This document shows, one piece after another, positions 5,752 to 13,859 of a DNA stretch of 15,350 bases. Both the position numbers and the translations under genes were made by a program. Each line of letters starts with the position of its first letter. The stretch's first letter is position 1. The notes beneath the pieces were generated by a model. The model saw only the letters and a program-made list of their open reading frames with translations, ran no database searches and was not told the origin of the DNA. Origin of the DNA: JAAGZL01 sp964628835 (lineage in GTDB: Bacteria > Pseudomonadota > Gammaproteobacteria > Chromatiales > Chromatiaceae); contig CAZVME010000079.1 in NCBI GenBank assembly GCA_964628835.1, forward strand, positions 1-15,350, written 5' to 3'.

Positions 5752-7323
5752 TGTCTGACTAAAATAGTCCTGCAGAAACTGCTCAAACGAGATCTCATCT
5801 GCATCTTCCATGGCGCGTTGTGATTCCAGGGAAGTTTTGGCCTCCTCCTCAAACAGCTGCTGTCGCTGTCGAGTCAGATTCCAATTATCGAAAAACCGTT
5901 TGTGCTGTAACGACATGCGCTGGGCGAAGCGAAAGAAACCTTCTCCATTTTCCTGCATCTCAACCAACATCATGGCGGAAGGGGTGCGTGCTGGATCGGC
6001 AATCACATCTATCTGCTGTTGCAGCACCGATGAGTACGGCTTTTCCGGGTCGTCTCCATCCAGTTGCTCACAGATACCCAGCATATTGCTGCACAGCTCA
6101 TTGGCCCAATCCCTCAGTTTTATCTCTTCATCCTGACGCAGCAATCTGATTTGTTCATCCCGTCCGCGGTGAGCAACCAGCTCCAAGTTTCGATCAATAA
6201 TCATCTGTTCATCGGCATTTATGCCAGGGCTATCCTGTAACAGACAGAAGAGCATAAAGGACTCAAGAAACCATAACTGCTCCTGGCTTACCCCCAGAGG
6301 GTGGAAGGCATTCACATCTATGGAACGCAACTCCACATACCTTACCCCGCGCTTGTGCAGTGCCAGGGTGGGTTTCTCCAAACCACCTGCAATCTGTTTT
6401 GGACGAACCGTTGAGTAGTGCTCATTTTCAATCTGGAGAATATTTGTATTAAGCTGTTCATAACGGCCGTTGACCACAGTGTCGATGCGTTCCCACTCCT
6501 CACAGCTGGTATTGATAGCGGAACTCAGGCTGTCGATGTAAGAGTCCAGGGTGTCGTAGCAAACATTTATCCCTACACCCTTCTCCCTGCTGTTGGTATA
6601 ACCCATATCACCCATGCGTAGGGAGGTGGCATGGGGTTCAAAATATGTATTGTCGTTGAACTGTTTCAGGCGTGTTTCTTTGCTACCAATAAAGGATTTG
6701 CACACCGCCGGAGAGGCGCCAAACAGATATGGCACCAGCCAGCCATAGCGTTGCAGGTTACGCAGCATTCCCAGGTAGTGTTTATCGGTGAAACCGCGCG
6801 CCGGTTCCGAGTTCTGTTCCAGCTCCTGGAATATCGGCCAGAAGGCATCAGGCAGTGAGTAGTTGAAATGCACGCCGGAGATCACCTGCATTGCCCGCCC
6901 ATATCTATGTCCAAGCCCCCGCCGATAGACGGTCTTCATGACACCGGCATTGGAGGCGCCATAGCGGGCAATGGGGATATTGGCCCCGCCTTCCAGTACG
7001 CAAGGCATACTGGTAGCCCAGAGTACCTCTTCATCCAGATTGGAATAGATGAAGGCGTGAGCGTCACCCAGAAAACCAAGGGCATCTCTGCTGCTAGTAA
7101 AAGGCGGGGTAATGATTTCGGTTAGGGCCTCTGAGTAGTCAGTGGTGATATAGCGATTGGTCAGGGCCGAACCCAACGCCAGCGGATGACCGGTTCGGGA
7201 GATGCTACCTTCTGTAGAAACTCTTAGGCTCTCTTTTTCCAAGCCAACATTACCACCAGAAAACAGGCTGGCAGTCCCGGCATTGATCACTCTAGCCAAA
7301 CGCGTTTCTAGTTGAGAATACAA
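5749..7323 (-). CDS. gshA: Glutamate--cysteine ligase
   Basis: Catalyses the ATP-dependent joining of L-glutamate and L-cysteine, the first and limiting step of glutathione synthesis, in the cytoplasm. At 524 residues it is close to the E. coli GshA length of 518. Family signatures run throughout: GLEKESLRV (27-35), GHPLALGSALTNRYITTDYSEALTE, WATSMPCVL, IPIARYGASN, QVISGVHFNYS and KRGVRYVELRSIDVNAFHPLGV. The start is TTG at 7323; in frame, a TAA lies four codons upstream and no ATG or GTG intervenes. No clear Shine-Dalgarno precedes it, so a start slightly inside (GTG at residue 12) is a weaker alternative. A second ligase, gshB, is not in the window. prc lies 104 bp upstream on the same strand and could share a transcript. 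Confidence 0.95.
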   Translation of the reverse strand: MYSQLETRLARVINAGTASLFSGGNVGLEKESLRVSTEGSISRTGHPLALGSALTNRYITTDYSEALTEIITPPFTSSRDALGFLGDAHAFIYSNLDEEVLWATSMPCVLEGGANIPIARYGASNAGVMKTVYRRGLGHRYGRAMQVISGVHFNYSLPDAFWPIFQELEQNSEPARGFTDKHYLGMLRNLQRYGWLVPYLFGASPAVCKSFIGSKETRLKQFNDNTYFEPHATSLRMGDMGYTNSREKGVGINVCYDTLDSYIDSLSSAINTSCEEWERIDTVVNGRYEQLNTNILQIENEHYSTVRPKQIAGGLEKPTLALHKRGVRYVELRSIDVNAFHPLGVSQEQLWFLESFMLFCLLQDSPGINADEQMIIDRNLELVAHRGRDEQIRLLRQDEEIKLRDWANELCSNMLGICEQLDGDDPEKPYSSVLQQQIDVIADPARTPSAMMLVEMQENGEGFFRFAQRMSLQHKRFFDNWNLTRQRQQLFEEEAKTSLESQRAMEDADEISFEQFLQDYFSQT

Positions 7324-7334
7324 AAGAACACCAT
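7308..7334 (-). other. Eight-codon reading frame overlapping the gshA start
   Basis: An ATG at 7334 opens a frame reading MVFFCILN and stops at TAG (7310-7308), out of frame with gshA and overlapping its first five codons. It starts 11 bases before the TTG of gshA. It has no clear ribosome site. Whether it is translated, or lets ribosomes re-initiate at the weak gshA start, is unknown. It may be chance. Confidence 0.15.
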
Positions 7335-7427
7335 GTTATTTTTAGAATCAGATAGATAAGCCGGCCTAGCAGGCTCAGATCTGGTGCCGGTCAGGTTGCA
7401 AACTTTTCCTGTACCTAGAGCAATCGA

Positions 7428-9557
7428 TCACTGCACCGGATGGGCCATGGCGGAGCGGGGAGACGATTCGGTTATGTAGTCTGCAAGTATGCGCGCAGCC
7501 TCCTTAACTCCTATCTCCCTGATTACCTTGCGATCTTCCTCTACTGCAGTTTTGCGTTTTCTGTCAGCGGCAAGATCACCTTCGCCATCATCTGCCGGCG
7601 TGAGCCCGATAGAGGCAAAGAAGCGGTTCTTTCTATCCTTTTTGGCCTGTTTGCGCTGTTCCCATCTCTTTTTACGCTTATCTTCATTCAGGGAGATATG
7701 TTTCTCTTTCCTGATTTTTCTCAGCGTATTACTCTCTTGCACCAGATAGTTAAACCCAAGATTGGACTTCACCCTCTGTTGATGCAGATTACGGTAGATG
7801 TCCATTGCACCCAGGTTGGACTTAGCATGCTTCAAGGCGGCAATACTGGCCCATGGCAGCGCATTATCCAAGGAGCGTTCACCCTCATCATTGGAATCAG
7901 TAGCTGTGGGGTAGATTATATCCGGCACCACTCCGCGGAACTGGGTGCTACCACCATCAACCCGGAAAAACTGCGCCATGGTCAAACGTAACCGTCCCAG
8001 CTTCCCTCCGCCATTGCGTACAAACCGGTCCAGGTCGATCAGGGTCTGCACCGTCCCCTTACCAAAGGTGGGCTCACCAATGATGATGCCGCGGCCATAA
8101 TCCTGGATGGCGCCGGCAAAGATCTCAGATGCCGAGGCGCTATAACGATCAACCAGTACCGCAAGCGGACCGGAGTAGATCTGCTCCGGATCAGTATCCT
8201 TCTCGATCTCCAGAGACCCGGATGAATCTTTCACCTGCACAACCGGCCCCGACTCTATAAACAGACCGGTCAGTTCTGTGGCCTCGGTGAGTGATCCACC
8301 GCCATTCTGGCGCAGATCTATCACCACCCCGTCCACTCCTTCTGCAATGAACTCGCGCAGGATCTTACGTACATCCCGGGTGGTGCTGCGAAAATCTTTA
8401 TCGCCTCTGGAGGCCGCATCGAAGTCGCGGTAAAAGGCCGGGATATCCACTACACCGATGCGTACCGCACTCTTGCCGTCGATGTTTTCTATGATTGATT
8501 TCTTGGCAGCCTGATCCTCAAGTTTGATCTTGTTACGCACCAGCATGATAGTCTTGGCAGGACCGTTGCTACCACTATCCTCGGGTAGAATCTGCAGCCT
8601 GACCACAGAATCCTTGGGACCACGAATAAGATCCACCACATTCTGCAGACGCCATCCAACCACATCTACAATTTCACCCTTCTTGCCCTGCCCCACACCA
8701 ACCACGCGATCACCCGGCAGTACCTTTCCACTCAGGCCAGCAGGCCCTCCAGGTACCGTCTTCAGCACCACGGTATACTCATCCTCCACACTCAGGACCG
8801 CACCAATCCCTTCCAGGGAGAGGCGCATGCTGATATCAAAGTTCTCAGCCAATCGCGGCAACATGTACGAGGTATGCGGTTCAATACTCTGGGTGTAGGC
8901 GTTGATAAAGATCTGGAACACATCATTCGAGCCCAGTTGCCTGGTGCGATGCAGGGTGTTCTCGTAGCGTTTTTTCAGGGTCTTTCGGATATCCTTGCCC
9001 TTCTTGCCGGTAAGCCTCAGGCCCAAAACATCGTTCTTCAAGCGCTTACGCCACAGCTCATCCAGCTGTTTTTTGTTGGCAGCCCAGGGGACGTCCTCCC
9101 GGTCAAAGAGGTACTCCTCATCCAGCTGGTAATTGAACTTACCCTCCAGCAGACGCAGAGAGTGAGCTATACGTTCCTCCACCCGCATGCGGTAGGCGAT
9201 AAAGATCTCAAATGCCGGATCCAGTCTTGCGCCACGCAGCGCCTCGTCCAGCCGGTAACGATACTTTTTGGTAAAGCCATCAACCTCTCTCTGGGTAAAG
9301 TACCTCTTGTTCGCATCCAGAGACTCCAGATAGCGTTTCAGGATAGCAGCAGACATCTCATTGTTAAGAACGCTTTTCTTATAGTGGTACTTTCCAACCA
9401 CATTGTTGATGATCAGGGTGGATTGGCGCTGTTCCCGGGTGGGGTGCAGCTCCTTCAGGCTTATCTCTGTATCCACAGCAAAAAGTGGAACTGCCCATGT
9501 AATGAGCAGCAATTGCAGGATTTTTCTTCCTATCTTCATCTGTCTGATATTTACCAT
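7428..9557 (-). CDS. prc: Tail-specific periplasmic protease Prc (S41, C-terminal processing peptidase)
   Basis: A 709-residue protease that trims or degrades periplasmic proteins from unstructured C-termini; E. coli Prc (682) processes FtsI and MepS. The N-terminus has basic residues and a hydrophobic stretch ending WAVPLFA-VD, a likely Sec signal peptide cleaved near residue 27. A helical N-domain (30-235) is followed by a PDZ domain (about 240-325). The S41 core has VDRYSASASEIFAGAIQDYG (469-488) and GEPTFGKGTVQ (494-504). By alignment with E. coli S452/K477, S475 and K500 form the Ser-Lys dyad. The C-terminal DUF3340-like helical part (about 570-700) is very basic around 610-645. The start at 9557 has no strong ribosome site; the ATG six codons later (9539) would also leave a complete signal peptide. 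Confidence 0.95.
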   Translation of the reverse strand: MVNIRQMKIGRKILQLLLITWAVPLFAVDTEISLKELHPTREQRQSTLIINNVVGKYHYKKSVLNNEMSAAILKRYLESLDANKRYFTQREVDGFTKKYRYRLDEALRGARLDPAFEIFIAYRMRVEERIAHSLRLLEGKFNYQLDEEYLFDREDVPWAANKKQLDELWRKRLKNDVLGLRLTGKKGKDIRKTLKKRYENTLHRTRQLGSNDVFQIFINAYTQSIEPHTSYMLPRLAENFDISMRLSLEGIGAVLSVEDEYTVVLKTVPGGPAGLSGKVLPGDRVVGVGQGKKGEIVDVVGWRLQNVVDLIRGPKDSVVRLQILPEDSGSNGPAKTIMLVRNKIKLEDQAAKKSIIENIDGKSAVRIGVVDIPAFYRDFDAASRGDKDFRSTTRDVRKILREFIAEGVDGVVIDLRQNGGGSLTEATELTGLFIESGPVVQVKDSSGSLEIEKDTDPEQIYSGPLAVLVDRYSASASEIFAGAIQDYGRGIIIGEPTFGKGTVQTLIDLDRFVRNGGGKLGRLRLTMAQFFRVDGGSTQFRGVVPDIIYPTATDSNDEGERSLDNALPWASIAALKHAKSNLGAMDIYRNLHQQRVKSNLGFNYLVQESNTLRKIRKEKHISLNEDKRKKRWEQRKQAKKDRKNRFFASIGLTPADDGEGDLAADRKRKTAVEEDRKVIREIGVKEAARILADYITESSPRSAMAHPVQ

Positions 9558-9662
9558 ATTTGTGCGGACCAGGCCGCAATTTCTACAAAATTAGTCCCAT
9601 TTTAGGGTTCGACCCCTTGGTTGAACCTTAGGTTTCATCCCACCATCCCGAAAATGGAGCCG

Positions 9663-10520
9663 TCAAACTGCCAAATGTGGATGCAAACCAGTCACAAGAT
9701 CATGAAATTCATCATGATCCGGGCCTAAATACCCGTGGCGAATAAAAAAATCTATGACTACTAAGTTGCAGTTTAGCTTAAAGTCGTCAGTTTCGAACAC
9801 GATCTTCATCACATCCCGTATGGAATGCAGCTCAAATCCCGCCACCTCGCCATCGGTACATCTGGGTTGAAATGTGCTGGGTAGCTCCAGATCATAGCAG
9901 TATAAGGTGTCCGGTTTGAGTCCTTTTTTGGTCTCCAGATTATAGGTAATGGCACCCACTGCCCGCGCCCGCGCGGCCATCTCGCGCCCAATTCCGGCCT
10001 CTTCCCAACACTCTTTTGCCAGATTTTCACCCAGACCGATGGTGGCAGGAAGCCCACCGGCCACCAGGTTATCCAGACACCCCGGGGAGTAGATTCGATC
10101 AGCCGAGCGCCGCCCCAGCCACAGCTTCAACTCTCCGTCCTCCCTGACATAGCCATTCATGTGCTGGCCAAAGGCCCTGATGCCAAAATATGGGGCGGCC
10201 GCACGATCCAGAAACAACAGCCCCTGCCCTCTATCTCCTGCGGTGGCCACGTACTGCTCTCCATGCAGGTGACTGATCACCCCGCGCTCTGCCAGCTCCG
10301 CCACCACATCGGCGACAACCAAGCTGCGTTGCGTGATGCTGGAACCGGGCAACTCCAAATCCACGGCCTCCCGGCGCACCTTGAAGATATCCGGCCACCG
10401 CACCAGATGTTCCGCGAATGCAGGCCGGACCAACCCTACTTGCACCGCATCCACCCGGAACGGGATAAAGTTGCTGCGCTGGTACTGGTTACACGCCTGA
10501 ACATGGCGCAAAAAGTTCAT
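9663..10520 (-). CDS. Nudix hydrolase with N-terminal DUF4743 domain (Tnr3/NUDT20-24-like)
   Basis: A 285-residue soluble protein. Residues 1 to about 110 match the DUF4743 pattern that precedes the Nudix fold in yeast Tnr3 and plant NUDT20/24. Those enzymes are known to hydrolyse damaged thiamine diphosphate forms, so a cofactor-repair role is a reasonable inference. The Nudix box spans 155-177 (GGLPATIGLGENLAKECWEE, then AGI). It keeps G155, E170, E173, E174 and G176, but has I161 where the consensus has Glu and K169 for Arg. LDNLVAGG just before the box looks typical of this subgroup. The ATG at 10520 overlaps the mazG stop as ATGA and has GGAGG four bases upstream, so translation is coupled to mazG. 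It lies 105 bp upstream of prc. Confidence 0.9.
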   Translation of the reverse strand: MNFLRHVQACNQYQRSNFIPFRVDAVQVGLVRPAFAEHLVRWPDIFKVRREAVDLELPGSSITQRSLVVADVVAELAERGVISHLHGEQYVATAGDRGQGLLFLDRAAAPYFGIRAFGQHMNGYVREDGELKLWLGRRSADRIYSPGCLDNLVAGGLPATIGLGENLAKECWEEAGIGREMAARARAVGAITYNLETKKGLKPDTLYCYDLELPSTFQPRCTDGEVAGFELHSIRDVMKIVFETDDFKLNCNLVVIDFFIRHGYLGPDHDEFHDLVTGLHPHLAV

Positions 10521-11302
10521 CTCTCCTCCGCCTTGGCCCTAACCCACAACTGCTCCATGGCCTCCAGATCCAACTCTTCCATCTGCTGGCCTTCTGCCGC
10601 CAGCATCCTCTCCATGGATCTGTATCTGCGTTCAAAGGTCTGGTTTGCCAGACGCAGTGAACTCTCAGGATCCACACGGGCATGCCGCGCCAGATTGACG
10701 CAGGCAAACAGCAGATCACCTATCTCTGCCTGTAGACGCTCCTGGTTATTCTCCACCTCAAGTTCAGCCCTGACCTCGGCCAACTCCTCTTGTACCTTGG
10801 CTATAGGGCCTTCAATATCCGGCCAGTCAAAACCCACGTCAGCAGCGCGTTTTTGCAGTTTCCCGGCACGGATCAGGGCCGGCATGGAGTGGGCCACACC
10901 ATCCAGTTGGCTCGCAGGCCCCTCAATTTCCCCCTTGCGGCGACGCTCCTCCGACTTATGCCGCTCCCAGGCCATGCTCTGTTCAGCCGCGCTGTCTATC
11001 TTCTCATCAGCAAACACATGGGGGTGACGTCGGATCATCTTGGTGCAGATGGAGTGCACCACATCATCAAAATCAAACAGCGACTGCTCACGCGCCATCT
11101 GGGTGTAGAACACCACCTGAAACAGCAGATCACCCAACTCATCCCGCAGCTCATCCATGGCCTCTCTCTGGATGGCGTCCGCCACCTCATACGCCTCCTC
11201 AATGGTGTGACGGGCAATGGTGCTGAAGGTCTGCTCTCTATCCCAGGGACAGCCGGTATCCGGATCACGCAACCGCTGCATAATCTCTATCAACCTCTGC
11301 AT
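10517..11302 (-). CDS. mazG: Nucleoside triphosphate pyrophosphohydrolase MazG
   Basis: Hydrolyses (d)NTPs to monophosphate and pyrophosphate, acting as a house-cleaning enzyme and, in E. coli, also affecting ppGpp levels. Length is 261 residues against 263 in E. coli. Two tandem MazG domains are visible. The first has CPWDREQTFSTIARHTIEEAYEV region residues 18-40 and DELGDLLFQ (54-62). The second has QEELAEVRAE (171-180) and EIGDLLFACVNLARH (193-207). E35, E36, E55 and D58 form one metal site, and E172, E173, E193 and D196 the other. The start at 11302 follows GGGAG with 5 bases spacing. It is the first gene of a two-gene unit with the Nudix hydrolase, with which it overlaps by 4 bases. Confidence 0.95.
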   Translation of the reverse strand: MQRLIEIMQRLRDPDTGCPWDREQTFSTIARHTIEEAYEVADAIQREAMDELRDELGDLLFQVVFYTQMAREQSLFDFDDVVHSICTKMIRRHPHVFADEKIDSAAEQSMAWERHKSEERRRKGEIEGPASQLDGVAHSMPALIRAGKLQKRAADVGFDWPDIEGPIAKVQEELAEVRAELEVENNQERLQAEIGDLLFACVNLARHARVDPESSLRLANQTFERRYRSMERMLAAEGQQMEELDLEAMEQLWVRAKAEER

Positions 11303-11500
11303 TTACGCTCCCAAGTTGTCAACCTTCAGAATAACCGACCCAGAGTGACAGAGTACAGCCACTGACTCAATTGGACTATCGTGATCTGAAATCCCAAACC
11401 ACATCAAGCACCAAACCCTGCACGATTTTCTCCACTCACCAATCTTCTGGGGTCGACGCCCGGCAAAATCAAGATCAACCCAAGAAAAATAAAATTCTGG

Positions 11501-11509
11501 TGCTATAAT
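11501..11509 (+). promoter_or_regulatory. Candidate extended -10 promoter for the secreted protein gene
   Basis: TGC followed by TATAAT (11504-11509) is a perfect extended -10 element (TGnTATAAT). No good -35 hexamer stands 16-18 bases upstream, which extended -10 promoters can tolerate. The predicted start near 11516 leaves a leader of about 67 bases before the ATG at 11583. The mazG start lies about 200 bp away on the other strand, so this gap must also hold the mazG promoter, which I could not place. Confidence 0.6.
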
Positions 11510-11582
11510 GCCTGACCAATTTCCAAGTAATCTGCTCAGAAACCAACAGCTGTGCGGTTAAGATATACAGGTAGAAAAATCC

Positions 11583-12335
11583 ATGTCCAGAATTACTCTA
11601 CTACTGGCACTCATCATTTTTCAGATTAGCAGTGCGTACGCGGGACAATATGCCCGCACCAAGCCGGAAAAGTTCACCCTGGATGAGAACGGCGCCATCA
11701 TCGACTTCTGCTACAACTGGAGTTGCACCGATATTATGGATGTGCGCCTGGAAGCCAAGCTGCTGGAAACCGTATCCAAAAAGATCAACCATTGCGCAAC
11801 ATCTGCAGAGCAGGAACTGCTGGCGATCCGTAACGCCGTCAGGGATATGGAGAACCGCATCCTGGCCGGTCACGAGGTACTCACCGGTGATATCGCTGGC
11901 AATGAGTATGACCTGTACCAGAAGGGCAAGCTTGATTGTGTGGATAACTCCAGCAACACCAATGCCATGCTGCACGCCCTGCAGAAGTACAAGAAATTCA
12001 AATACTGGACCGTGGACAAGCCGGTTGGAAACGGCTTCTTCAGGCCACACTGGACGGCGACACTCAAGACCAAAAACGTAGATTTCCTCAACAAGTACCG
12101 TGGCTCCACCGGTGTTGGCAAGAAGGACTACACCATCTGGACCATGGATACCTGGCTCACCACCTTTGCCTACAAGCCGTTTATGCTGGAGATCAATGAC
12201 TGGGTTGATAACCTTGATCCATGGGGCAACAAGATCTACCGCGAACTCTACCACGAGAAGCTCGACTGCTGGGGCCCGGTTGAACCAAGATCGCGGGAAG
12301 ACATCCCCCCGAAAAAGAAACCCAGCAGGATTTAA
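11583..12335 (+). CDS. Secreted protein of unknown function with a possible Cys-His-Asp site
   Basis: A 250-residue protein with a clear Sec signal peptide: MSRITLLLALIIFQISSAYA, cleaved after AYA at residue 20. I cannot name a domain. Three conserved-looking blocks suggest a papain/transglutaminase-like arrangement: DCVDNSSNTN with C119, FRPHWTATL with H156, and YTIWTMDTWL with D189. In that fold the order Cys, His, Asp is usual, and I recall related uncharacterised proteins with a CxDxSTNT-like block. This is inference only. Further cysteines (C43, C48, C71, C229) could form disulfides in the periplasm. The C-terminus is Pro/Lys-rich. The ATG has a weak AGG 11 bases upstream. A candidate extended -10 promoter precedes it and the MFS gene follows after 49 bp. 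A long opposite-strand frame covers it but lacks protein-like features. Confidence 0.8.
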   Translation: MSRITLLLALIIFQISSAYAGQYARTKPEKFTLDENGAIIDFCYNWSCTDIMDVRLEAKLLETVSKKINHCATSAEQELLAIRNAVRDMENRILAGHEVLTGDIAGNEYDLYQKGKLDCVDNSSNTNAMLHALQKYKKFKYWTVDKPVGNGFFRPHWTATLKTKNVDFLNKYRGSTGVGKKDYTIWTMDTWLTTFAYKPFMLEINDWVDNLDPWGNKIYRELYHEKLDCWGPVEPRSREDIPPKKKPSRI

Positions 12336-12339
12336 TACC

Positions 12340-12363
12340 AGCCCTGCACCCCATGCCAGGGCT
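12340..12363 (+). terminator. Hairpin after the secreted protein gene, weak terminator candidate
   Basis: A perfect 7-bp stem, AGCCCTG/CAGGGCT with a 10-base loop, begins 4 bases after the stop codon. It is followed only by TGATTAGG rather than a T run, so termination would be partial at best. It may separate the expression of this gene from the MFS gene that starts 21 bases later. Confidence 0.35.
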
Positions 12364-12384
12364 TGATTAGGCCAGGTTTTACCC

Positions 12385-13605
12385 ATGCCAGAACGCAGTG
12401 ACCAACCAACCATACACTACGGCTGGTGGATCGTCCTGGCCGGCACCCTAACGGTATTATCATCTCTGGGATTGGGGCGTTTCGCCCTCGGCATGCTGCT
12501 GCCATCAATGGGGGCCGCCATCCCCCTAAGCTATGATCAGATGGGATTTGTTGGCACCGGTAACTTCGTCGGTTATCTGATCGCAGTAATCACCTCTGGG
12601 CAGATGGTGCGGGTCATGGGTTCGCGCACCACCATCTCACTCGGTCTGTTTATTACCGGCGCAACTCTGATTGCGGTGGGCAGTGTAGATCACTATTACT
12701 CGATTCTTTCCCTCTACTTTATTACCGGCTTTGGCAGTGGCACCGCCAACGTACCGATCATGGCTCTGGTGTCGCACTGGTTTTACCGGAATGAACGGGG
12801 TAAGGCTGCCGGGATCATGGTAATGGGGAACGGACTCGGCATCATGCTAAGTGGCCTGCTGGTACCCATAGTTATTGCGCAACTCGGGGCAGAGGGTTGG
12901 CGTCTTAGCTGGCAGCTCCTGGGATGCATGGTGCTTTTGATCACCGCAATCTGCGCACTCCTGCTGAGGAATGACCCGGCTGACCGGGGGCTCTCCCCCA
13001 TCGGAAAAACAGAGACTGATCTTGGATCAGAGCCTGAGCAACCGATAACCCATCACCGGGAGCGAAAGATACTGTTGCAACTGGGCAGCATCTATTTTCT
13101 GTTTGGCACCTCCTATGTGATCTACGCCACCTTCATTGTAACCACGCTGATAACCGATTTTGGCTTAACCGAGTCGGCAGCGGGCAAGGTATGGTTTTGG
13201 ATCGGAAGTTTCAGTCTGATCTCAGGCCCACTGTTCGGAACCATATCCGACCGCTGGGGAAGGGGCAGAGGATTGATACTGGTGTTTTCCCTCCAAGCTA
13301 CATCCTATCTGCTAATTGCGCTATCCAGTCAAATCGAGCTGGCCTATATATCGGTATTTCTCTTTGGCATCTGCGCCTGGAGCATCCCTTCGATTATGGC
13401 GGCGGCAGTTGGCGACCGATTAGGCCCGGCTCGCGCCGCCTATGCCTTTGGCATTATCACCTTCCTGTTTAGTTTTGGTCAGATAGTGGGGCCGGCGGTT
13501 GCCGGGATCATGGCCGACCAGAGTGGCAGTTTCTCCACATCCTACCTGCTGGCAGCACTACTGGCAGCGCTTGCTATACTGTTGGCAGCTAAATCACGCA
13601 CCTGA
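12385..13605 (+). CDS. MFS transporter
   Basis: A 406-residue inner-membrane protein with about 12 hydrophobic segments in two halves, split by a polar stretch near residues 195-230 (NDPADRGLSP and following). The beginning HYGWWIVLAGTLTVLSSLGL and then GLGRFALGMLLPSM look like the YbfB/YjiJ or related MFS groups. Other family features are FITGFGSGTANVPIMALVSH, NERGKAAGIMVMGNGLG in the first half and FGTISDRWGRGRGL, a motif A-type loop, in the second. The substrate cannot be told; neighbours give no hint. The start at 12385 has an AGG 8 bases upstream and gives a short polar N-terminus before the first helix. It may be co-transcribed with the upstream secreted protein and the downstream lipoprotein, both on the same strand. 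Confidence 0.9.
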   Translation: MPERSDQPTIHYGWWIVLAGTLTVLSSLGLGRFALGMLLPSMGAAIPLSYDQMGFVGTGNFVGYLIAVITSGQMVRVMGSRTTISLGLFITGATLIAVGSVDHYYSILSLYFITGFGSGTANVPIMALVSHWFYRNERGKAAGIMVMGNGLGIMLSGLLVPIVIAQLGAEGWRLSWQLLGCMVLLITAICALLLRNDPADRGLSPIGKTETDLGSEPEQPITHHRERKILLQLGSIYFLFGTSYVIYATFIVTTLITDFGLTESAAGKVWFWIGSFSLISGPLFGTISDRWGRGRGLILVFSLQATSYLLIALSSQIELAYISVFLFGICAWSIPSIMAAAVGDRLGPARAAYAFGIITFLFSFGQIVGPAVAGIMADQSGSFSTSYLLAALLAALAILLAAKSRT

Positions 13606-13642
13606 ACTCAGCCCGGTGCCACAACCTGGATTGGATTGAGAT

Positions 13643-13849
13643 ATGAGATACCTGGTTATACCTGTTGCACTATTGGTTGTCTGTGCCGGCTGTTCTGATA
13701 CTACGGATAAAACAACGCAACAAAAAAACAAACAAAACCATATCTGGAAGGGACAGACCGAAACCATGGAGCGCACCAAAGGGTTAGAAACGGTGATTAT
13801 GGACGCAGCAAAGAGCAGGCAGGACAATATCCAACAGCACACCAGGTGA
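13643..13849 (+). CDS. Small putative lipoprotein of unknown function
   Basis: A 68-residue protein with a basic start, a hydrophobic stretch (YLVIPVALLVVCAG) and a lipobox-like end with C17 as the probable lipidated cysteine. The -3 position is Cys rather than the usual Leu, a slight departure. Ser at +2 would favour the outer membrane. The mature part is polar and helix-prone (HIWKGQTETMERTKGLETVI, then MDAAKSRQDNIQQ). It resembles tiny gammaproteobacterial lipoproteins with an HxWKxQT block that I have seen, with no known role. The ATG follows GGATTGAG, a fair ribosome site, and lies 37 bp after the MFS stop, so co-transcription is possible. Confidence 0.7.
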   Translation: MRYLVIPVALLVVCAGCSDTTDKTTQQKNKQNHIWKGQTETMERTKGLETVIMDAAKSRQDNIQQHTR

Positions 13850-13859
13850 TGAAGTTAGA

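Noticed and set aside
7376..7383. Palindrome CAGATCTG between gshA and prc
   Set aside because: Too short and unlinked to any known operator; no T tract, so not a terminator either.
8874..9605. 243-residue plus-strand frame across the N-terminal part of prc
   Set aside because: It is antisense to a clearly identified protease gene and shows no domain; a shadow of codon bias.
9605..9615. GGTTCGACC, resembling the T-arm of a tRNA
   Set aside because: No acceptor stem, anticodon arm or CCA-proximal pairing could be fitted around it, so it is not a tRNA gene or a convincing attachment site.
10161..11027. 288-residue plus-strand frame across mazG and the Nudix gene
   Set aside because: It spans the antisense of two firmly identified genes; composition is Ser/Arg-rich as expected for a shadow frame.
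11601..12413. 270-residue open frame on the minus strand opposite the secreted protein gene
   Set aside because: It overlaps the plus-strand gene entirely. The plus-strand product has a signal peptide and balanced composition, while this frame has no recognisable motif and no ribosome site that stands out.
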